This document shows, piece by piece, positions 58,646 to 64,000 of a stretch of DNA of 64,000 nucleotides. Origin of the DNA: UBA8199 sp964507045. Its GTDB lineage: Bacteria > Verrucomicrobiota > Verrucomicrobiia > Limisphaerales > UBA8199. Each line of letters begins with the position of its first letter. Within the stretch, counting starts at the first letter, position 1. The notes beneath the pieces were generated by a model. That model saw only the letters and a list, made by a program, of their open reading frames with translations. It searched no databases and had not been told where the DNA came from. A program made the translations under genes and the position numbers. The stretch covers positions 1 through 64,000 of the forward strand of contig CAZDOO010000021.1 of assembly GCA_964507045.1 (NCBI GenBank). The letters run 5' to 3'.

Positions 58646-59890
58646 TCACTTTGACTTCGACGGCGGCGCGCAATTCTGGCTGAGGGCGCCTGCTTGCCGG
58701 AGCAGCTCCAAGGCGCGTGCCAGTGGAAGCGCTTGCACTGTGCCCTTAAATCCCCGGGTGGTCGTGGCCCGGAACAGCGAGTTGTAAATCGCCTCTTCCG
58801 TCGCTTCCGCCACGGCCTGAAAGAGGGGGGACATTTCATCGTTGGCAAGCTCCGCCACCCGGTGAATGGATTCGCCGCGACGACGACGGCTTTCCGCGGC
58901 GGTAGAGAAGGCGATGACGTAATCGCCCGAGCCGTTGGCCAGGTTTGAGCCGGTGCGTGCCAAACCGACAATGGCCCGCGAGGCCAGCCGCTCCAGGGGC
59001 CGCGCGCCTAACGGCGCATCGGTCGCCACGACGATCATAATGCTGCCGTCACCTGAGTTGCCGGCGGGGAGATCACCGGCCGGCGCGGCGGCCAGCACCG
59101 CCGTCCCTTTGGCCGCCGGCCCGGATGCCTGCGGTCCCAGCTCGCGCCCGACCCGCACACCGTTGATGGTCAGATCGCCGCCGAAATTGCTCTGCACAAG
59201 CACGCCCACAGTGTGGCCGCCTTGCTTTGCCGGCAGCTTGCGCGAACTGGTGCCAATGCCCCCTTTCCAACCAAACGCCACCGTGCCTGTGCCGGCTCCC
59301 ACGGCACCTTCCTCGACAGGGCCATTGGTGGCGCTTTCCAGCGCGCGGACAACCAGCTCCGGTCGGATGGGGCGGGCGCGGATGTCGTTAAGAAACCCGT
59401 CATTGGTTTCGCCCACCAGCGGGTTGATGGAACGGACCTCTTTCATATCCGGTTGAGCCAGCAGCCAGGCCACCAGCGCATCCGCCACTTGCCAGACGCT
59501 CAGCGTTGAAGTCAGCAGAATCGGCGTCTCCAGCTCGCCCAGTTCCCGCACCTGCGTCACCCCGAGCAACTTTCCAAAGCCATTCCCCACATGAATGGCA
59601 GCCGGCACCCGCTCCTCAAAGAGATTGCCCGCGTGCGGCATAATCGCCGTAACCCCCGTGCGGATCGAATTCCCCTGCCGCAGCGTCGCCTGCCCCACCC
59701 GGACCCCCGCCACGTCGGTAATCGCGTTCAAAGGCCCGGTCGGCAGCGAACCGACGATTACACCCGCCTGGCGCGCGCGGGGACGATCCGGTGAAGTCTC
59801 GCTATGAATGGGCATGGCAGACATGACAGATAGGGCGATTACGGCCAATTGTTTAAATGGAAAGCTGCCCGGCATCGTCATGGTCTGCAC
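58646..59890 (-). CDS. Secreted P1-family (DmpA) peptidase
   Basis: 414 aa. An N-terminal hydrophobic segment (FKQLAVIALSVMSAMPIHS) looks like a signal peptide. The P1/S58 family core follows: GPLNAITDVAGVRVGQ, the VGNGFGKLLG segment, VGETNDGFLND and the self-processing nucleophile region GNSGDGSIMIVVATDAPL, where the precursor is cut before the Ser to give two chains. DmpA-type enzymes are aminopeptidases of N-terminal D- or L-residues. The start at 59890 or 59881 cannot be separated. Confidence 0.88.
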   Translation of the reverse strand: MQTMTMPGSFPFKQLAVIALSVMSAMPIHSETSPDRPRARQAGVIVGSLPTGPLNAITDVAGVRVGQATLRQGNSIRTGVTAIMPHAGNLFEERVPAAIHVGNGFGKLLGVTQVRELGELETPILLTSTLSVWQVADALVAWLLAQPDMKEVRSINPLVGETNDGFLNDIRARPIRPELVVRALESATNGPVEEGAVGAGTGTVAFGWKGGIGTSSRKLPAKQGGHTVGVLVQSNFGGDLTINGVRVGRELGPQASGPAAKGTAVLAAAPAGDLPAGNSGDGSIMIVVATDAPLGARPLERLASRAIVGLARTGSNLANGSGDYVIAFSTAAESRRRRGESIHRVAELANDEMSPLFQAVAEATEEAIYNSLFRATTTRGFKGTVQALPLARALELLRQAGALSQNCAPPSKSK

Positions 59891-60396
59891 CTTCTATTCC
59901 CCGCATAATCCCGGCGCAAGCAGAAAACGCCCACACCCACCCCTCCCGAACCTTGAACAGCAGCCGCACGCCGGGCAAAACCACCCCACCCCCGCCTCAA
60001 ACCGCTATCAGAAACGCCCGAAACCACAATCCGCCCCGCTCCTCCGTAACTGCCCTTATTCATAGAGCTTGCACGCTTTCATCTCCATCTCCGCACCGCG
60101 TGTACAAGGGGTGCACACCGGATGCACCAGGGATGCACAAGAGGCTGGACGGTGTGCAGCCGGTGAGCACCCCTTGTGCACCCCTTGTACACGCAGTGCA
60201 AACATGGAGCGGGAAGCCTGTTGTGACCGAAATGGGCGCAAATGGCGTGGGAGGGGAGGTTTTGGTGTTTTCCGCCTCGGCACCGGTAATGTTACCGGTC
60301 GGTGGGAACGGGGCGCCTGCGGATGCCTGTTTGGCGCCGATAAGGGCAATGCGCTAAACATTGCACTCCCGGCCTGCCAAACATAGCCTCCAGCAG
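59891..60396. other. Non-coding region with a palindrome
   Basis: No gene is supported. The main content is the 11-bp-unit palindrome at 60100-60198. ORFs reading through it are repetitive (GCTPDAP, STPCAP) and are taken as artefacts of the repeat. Confidence 0.6.
60100..60198. repeat. Palindrome built of nine 11-bp units (element 3)
   Basis: Nine contiguous 11-mers: GTGTACAAGGG (60100), GTGCACACCGG (60111), ATGCACCAGGG (60122), ATGCACAAGAG (60133), GCTGGACGGTG (60144), TGCAGCCGGTG (60155), AGCACCCCTTG (60166), TGCACCCCTTG (60177) and TACACGCAGTG (60188). The outer arms pair perfectly (GTGTACAAGGGGTGCA with its complement at 60177-60192); inner units pair with mismatches. GCACCGC at 60093-60099 extends pairing outward. 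Confidence 0.85.
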
Positions 60397-61977
60397 ATGT
60401 TTCGGTCGCACCATAAACCCGATACACAGGCTGCCAGCGAAGAGTTGCTCGTCTTCGAGGGGGTAAGCCTTCGCCAAGGCGAGGCGGCTGTTTTCAAAGG
60501 GACGAATTGGACCTGGCGGGCAGGCGAGCAGTGGGGAATACTCGGCCCGGACGGTTCCGGCAAGTCGTTGCTTGTGGAGGGAATCCTGGGGCGGGTGCCC
60601 ATCATTCAGGGCGAAGTGCGCGGTCCGCTTGCGGAAGGCGGCGGAGCTGGGGACGTGTCTGCCGCCCCGATTGTCGCGCAGGTTTCCCCCCAAGCGCAGC
60701 GCGAACTGGCTGTGCAGGAAAGCTCGTTCTACCAACTCCGCTGGTACAGCGGTTTGGAGCAAGGCCCGCGGACGGTGGCAGAGTTTCTCTCGCGGGCAAG
60801 TGTCGAGGAGCGCAATCCCTTCGAGGTTGGCCCTCGCCGGGGGCATAGCCGCAAGTTTCTGAAGCTGCGGCGGCAGTATGTGAACTGGCTGGGGATCAAG
60901 AACCTGTGGCCCCGGCGGCTGGCCCACCTCTCGAACGGCGAGATGCGAAAGACGCTGCTGGTCCACGCATTGCTCAAGTCTCCGCGCCTGCTGGTTCTGG
61001 AAGATGCCTGCGCCGGCCTGGACGCCGCCACGCGACGAAAGCTCAACGGCGTAATCCAGCGGCTCATGCGCGCTGGCTGGCTAATCCTGGTAGCGACGCA
61101 TCGCGCGGAGGAGATTCCGGCCGCCACCACGCATCTGCTTTTGGTTGATAACTGCCGAGTCATCGCCCAAGGCCGCAAGCGGGAGATGCTGAGCATTTGG
61201 CGCAAGCGGTTTGGGGCCGGCCAGCCGCGGCCGGGGCGAATACTCCGGGCACCCACAGCATCGAGCCGCAAACGGAGAGTGTTCGGCCAGCCGATGGTGG
61301 AGTTGCGGCGGGTGACGGTGACCGGCGCCGGGAGACGGATTCTGCATGACATTACCTGGACGCTGCGCGAGGGCGAATGCTGGGCGCTGCTCGGGCCGAA
61401 TGGGGCCGGCAAGACTACCCTGCTGAACCTTATCCAGGGCGATCACCCCCAGGCGTACTCAGCAGACATCCGGCTCTTTGGCCTCCGGACAGATTCCACA
61501 CAGGCCTTATGGCGGGCGCGCCAGCACATTGGCTGGATGTCCCCGGAGTTGCATCAGCATTACCCCGGGGGCTGGGATGCCGAGGCGGTAGTGTGCTCGG
61601 GGTATTTCAATTCCATAGGGCTTCATCAATTGTGCTCGCGACGCCAGCGTGGCACCGCCCGGCAGTGGCTCCTGGATCTTGGATTGGGCAAACACGCCCG
61701 CACCCCGTTCGGCGAACTCTCCTTCGGCCAGCAACGCCTCGTGCTGCTCGCGCGCTGCGCGGTGAAGCAACCCCACCTGCTCATCCTGGACGAGCCGTGC
61801 CAGGGCTTAGACAGGGCGCAACGCCGGGTGCTGCTTGGCGCGGCGGATCGCGTGGTGGCCCAGACTGCCGCCAGCCTCGTCTTTGTCACTCATCACAAAG
61901 ACGAAGTTCCCCGCTGCATAAACCATGTGCTGCGCCTTGCTGCCGGACGCATCCACAAAACCGGACCCAAGTTGTAG
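60397..61977 (+). CDS. Double ABC ATPase, ModF/PhrA-like
   Basis: 526 aa from the ATG at 60397 (a TTG at 60361 also opens the frame). Two nucleotide-binding domains on one chain: first Walker A GPDGSGKSLLVEGI near 48 with signature HLSNGEMRK and Walker B LLVLEDACAGLD; second Walker A GPNGAGKTTLLNLI near 333 with signature LSFGQQRLVLLARC and Walker B LLILDEPCQGLD. This is the layout of ModF/PhrA proteins, whose role is unclear. No permease or molybdate transport genes are adjacent. Confidence 0.88.
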   Translation: MFRSHHKPDTQAASEELLVFEGVSLRQGEAAVFKGTNWTWRAGEQWGILGPDGSGKSLLVEGILGRVPIIQGEVRGPLAEGGGAGDVSAAPIVAQVSPQAQRELAVQESSFYQLRWYSGLEQGPRTVAEFLSRASVEERNPFEVGPRRGHSRKFLKLRRQYVNWLGIKNLWPRRLAHLSNGEMRKTLLVHALLKSPRLLVLEDACAGLDAATRRKLNGVIQRLMRAGWLILVATHRAEEIPAATTHLLLVDNCRVIAQGRKREMLSIWRKRFGAGQPRPGRILRAPTASSRKRRVFGQPMVELRRVTVTGAGRRILHDITWTLREGECWALLGPNGAGKTTLLNLIQGDHPQAYSADIRLFGLRTDSTQALWRARQHIGWMSPELHQHYPGGWDAEAVVCSGYFNSIGLHQLCSRRQRGTARQWLLDLGLGKHARTPFGELSFGQQRLVLLARCAVKQPHLLILDEPCQGLDRAQRRVLLGAADRVVAQTAASLVFVTHHKDEVPRCINHVLRLAAGRIHKTGPKL

Positions 61978-62186
61978 GGGCGGCGCGCACAGGCGCCCGA
62001 AAACCGCTCCGCTCCAGGCTTGACCTGGCTCGACTCGCATAACATAACTGCACCGGCCCTGGTTGCTTGCAGCAGCGAGGGGATAAACAAGAACCATCAG
62101 GCCGGAGCGAGTCAGCCGGCCAGGAAAGGATTGTGGATGATGAAAAGCAGCAGCCCGGCGGCAGTTGGATGGAGAGGGGGCGCCAA

Positions 62187-63635
62187 ATGATTGACTTCAA
62201 ACACAGAATCCTGATGACGGGTTTCGGGGTGGTGGCGCAAGCCACGCTGCCGATGCTGCTGCGGCAACTGCGCGTTCCCTGCCGCAATCTTACCGTGATT
62301 GACTTCGCGGACCGCGAGGAGACGCTGCGGCCCTGGCTGAACAAGGGGGCCCAGTTCATCCGGGAACGGGTCACCCCCTTGAACCTGCCGCGGCTGCTTT
62401 CGACCTATGCGCGGCGCGGGGACTTGATCATTGATCTGGCCTGGGGCATTGATTGCTTCGACATCCTGGAATGGGCGCACAACAACCAGGTGCTCTACGT
62501 GAACGCTTCCCTCGAGTCCTGGTATCCCTCGGCGGAGATGCACAGCAAGTCGTCCATCGAGAAGTCGCTCTACGCTCGCTACGAGAAGCTGCTGCCGCTC
62601 GCCGCCCAGTGGGGCCAGGCGACCACGGCGGTCATTGACCACGGTGCGAACCCGGGTTTGGTGTCGCATTTCGTCAAAGTGGGACTGCTGGACATCGGCC
62701 ACAAGGCGCTGCGGGAAAACCGGGTGCCGCGCGCAAAGGCCCGCCGGCTGGAACGCCTGTTGGCAGCGGAGCAGTTTGCCGAGCTGGCGCGGTTCCTCGG
62801 CGTCAAGGTCATCCACTGCAGCGAGTGGGACACGCAGCGCGCCTCTAAACCGAAGCGGCCGGACGAGTTCGTGGCCACCTGGAGCGTGGAGGGCATGTGG
62901 GAAGAATCCATTTCGCCCAGCGAGCTGGGCTGGGGGACGCACGAGAAGTGGCTGCCGCCGTTCGCGACCCGGCCGGAAAGCGGGCCCGCCAACCAGATTA
63001 TTCTGCCCCAGATGGGCCTGAACACCTGGGTCCGCTCCTGGGTGCCCCACCAGGAAATCGTCGGCATGATCGTCACGCATGGCGAATCCTTCGGCCTCTC
63101 GCACGCCCTGACCGTGCGCGAGCAAGGCAAGGTGGTCTATCGCCCGACCGTCCATTACGCCTACATGCCCTGCAACGACTCGATCGTCTCCTTGCACGAG
63201 CTCCGGTGCCGGAATTACGAGCTGCACCCGAAGCAGCGCATCCTGACCGACGAGATCGCCGAAGGGATGGATCTGGTGGGCGCGCTGATCATGGGCCACC
63301 GGTTCCAGTCCTGGTGGACGGGCAGCGTCCTGAGCATCGCCGCGGCGCGAAAGAAGGTGCCGCATCTGAACGCCACGGTCGTGCAGGTGGCCGCCGGGGT
63401 GACCGCAGCGGCGCTGTGGGCCGTTCAGAATCCGCTGCGCGGCGTGTGCTTCCCCGAGGACCTGCCCCATGAAGAGATTCTACGCGAGGCCCGGCCTTAT
63501 CTGGGGCGGGTCGTCTCGGAACCCTCGGACTGGACCCCCCTGCGGCAGCACCGGGTGTACTTCGACGAGAACCCGCTGGCCCAGCCCGACCAAAGTGATC
63601 CGTGGCAATTCACGAATTTTCTCTTCCGCCCTTGA
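62187..63635 (+). CDS. hss: Homospermidine synthase
   Basis: 482 aa. Makes homospermidine from putrescine using NAD as a hydride carrier. The N-terminal Rossmann motif MTGFGVVAQATLPMLL, IDLAWGIDCFDILEW, VIDHGANPGLVSHFVK and YAYMPCNDSIVSLHE regions are typical of the bacterial enzyme. The ATG at 62187 was preferred because GGAGAGGGGG just upstream is a plausible ribosome-binding site and the N-terminus matches the family; a TTG at 62067 is also in frame. It follows the ModF-like gene by about 210 bp. Confidence 0.9.
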   Translation: MIDFKHRILMTGFGVVAQATLPMLLRQLRVPCRNLTVIDFADREETLRPWLNKGAQFIRERVTPLNLPRLLSTYARRGDLIIDLAWGIDCFDILEWAHNNQVLYVNASLESWYPSAEMHSKSSIEKSLYARYEKLLPLAAQWGQATTAVIDHGANPGLVSHFVKVGLLDIGHKALRENRVPRAKARRLERLLAAEQFAELARFLGVKVIHCSEWDTQRASKPKRPDEFVATWSVEGMWEESISPSELGWGTHEKWLPPFATRPESGPANQIILPQMGLNTWVRSWVPHQEIVGMIVTHGESFGLSHALTVREQGKVVYRPTVHYAYMPCNDSIVSLHELRCRNYELHPKQRILTDEIAEGMDLVGALIMGHRFQSWWTGSVLSIAAARKKVPHLNATVVQVAAGVTAAALWAVQNPLRGVCFPEDLPHEEILREARPYLGRVVSEPSDWTPLRQHRVYFDENPLAQPDQSDPWQFTNFLFRP

Positions 63636-63720
63636 TGTCGTCCTGCCTGGCAGGTCCCGGCGCAAGCAGACGGTGCCCACAAACAACCCCTGGCGGCCGA
63701 AGCCGCGAAACTCAAACACC

Positions 63721-64000
63721 ATGTGCAAGAATCCAAATCACAAGAACCTCGGAGCCCTCACCGCTCTCACGCTGCTGGCCGTTGCCAGCGTGTTTGGCGC
63801 CGACCCGTCGCGTTTCGTCCAAGACCGATTCGTGATTGGCATGTGGGTGCCGCCAGCGACAAATGAGGGGCTGGACGAGCGCTACCGGGAAATCGCTGAA
63901 GCCAACTTCACCCTGGTGGTGGGCCAATCCGGCACCAACGCGGCGAAACATCTCAAGCGCTGCAAACGGTTCGGGCTGCAGACCCTCATCCGGGCCGTCG
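63721..64000 (+). CDS. Secreted protein, cut by the window end
   Basis: Only the first about 93 codons are in the window. A signal peptide (NLGALTALTLLAVASVFGAD) is followed by FVIGMWVPPATNEGLDERYREIAEANFTLVV, which resembles the start of a TIM-barrel glycoside hydrolase. The family cannot be named from this part. Confidence 0.65.
   Translation, partial: MCKNPNHKNLGALTALTLLAVASVFGADPSRFVQDRFVIGMWVPPATNEGLDERYREIAEANFTLVVGQSGTNAAKHLKRCKRFGLQTLIRAV

Noticed and set aside
59857..60357. 166-codon plus-strand ORF through the third palindrome
   Set aside because: Its translation is dictated by the 11-bp repeats and has no conserved domain; treated as non-coding.
62112..63470. Minus-strand ORF of 452 codons over the homospermidine synthase gene
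   Set aside because: Antisense to a full-length family match; the product has no motif.

Overview
The window is high-GC chromosomal DNA from a free-living Gram-negative bacterium, most likely a member of the Verrucomicrobiota (Limisphaerales/Pedosphaera-like). That placement is inferred from the gene style: very large secreted Thr/Asn/Gly-rich proteins with autotransporter-associated beta-strand repeats, Ig-like and LamG domains, a TAT-exported Gfo/Idh/MocA oxidoreductase, secreted sialidase/hexosaminidase-type enzymes, and few recognisable Shine-Dalgarno sites. A 16S or marker-gene search would be needed to confirm it. No rRNA, tRNA or CRISPR array was recognised. The high GC content opens long antisense ORFs over almost every real gene; these were discarded.

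Layout. 1-588: non-coding, with a long palindrome built of 11-bp units. 589-4334 (minus): a two-gene molybdenum hydroxylase (XDH/CoxL family) whose small subunit is an unusual FAD-then-[2Fe-2S] fusion. 4470-6428: an ATP-cone/uridine-kinase-like nucleoside kinase and a BON-domain protein. 6.6-26.1 kb: two about 3,120-residue secreted paralogues in direct tandem, separated by a decayed 3' fragment of infC; the intact infC lies directly after the second copy. 27.0-30.9 kb: cysS, tmk, a DUF4404-like small protein and a Gfo/Idh/MocA oxidoreductase. 30.9-34.6 kb (minus): tyrA-aroA-cmk-plsC. 34.8-42.2 kb: GH20-like hexosaminidase, periplasmic cell-wall amidase, a cupin/PMI-like protein, a LOG-family phosphoribohydrolase that probably starts at CTG, and a sialidase-like protein. 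42.3-47.0 kb (minus): a 1,580-aa secreted subtilase. 47.1-48.7 kb: a YjbQ-like protein and a quinone oxidoreductase. 48.7-49.3 kb: non-coding, with two hairpin elements. 49.3-50.9 kb: a secreted lipase-like hydrolase. 51.1-54.3 kb (minus): ABC ATPase, dnaA, a probable oriC and a PII protein. 54.6-64.0 kb: SGNH lipoprotein, ABM monooxygenase, membrane metal-dependent hydrolase, dipeptide epimerase, RG-rich coiled-coil protein, P1 (DmpA) peptidase, another palindrome, a ModF-like double ABC ATPase, homospermidine synthase and the start of a secreted protein cut by the window end.

How genes work together. tyrA-aroA-cmk-plsC and cysS-tmk are housekeeping clusters. The amidase, GH20 enzyme and dipeptide epimerase fit turnover of cell-wall or amino-sugar material. 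The large secreted proteins, subtilase, lipase and sialidase-like enzyme fit a polymer-degrading or surface-attached life.

Most notable signals: (1) three intergenic palindromes with unrelated sequences (about 206-329, 48846-48966 and 60100-60198) that share one design, contiguous degenerate 11-bp units folding back on themselves in register; a fourth shorter hairpin may belong. (2) The tandem giant genes, with two stretches of complete identity (643 and 542 bp) inside otherwise diverged copies, which suggests gene conversion, and an infC remnant that records how the duplication arose. (3) A likely CTG start for the LOG-family gene. (4) A candidate oriC with three tandem 9-mers beginning TTAAAC.
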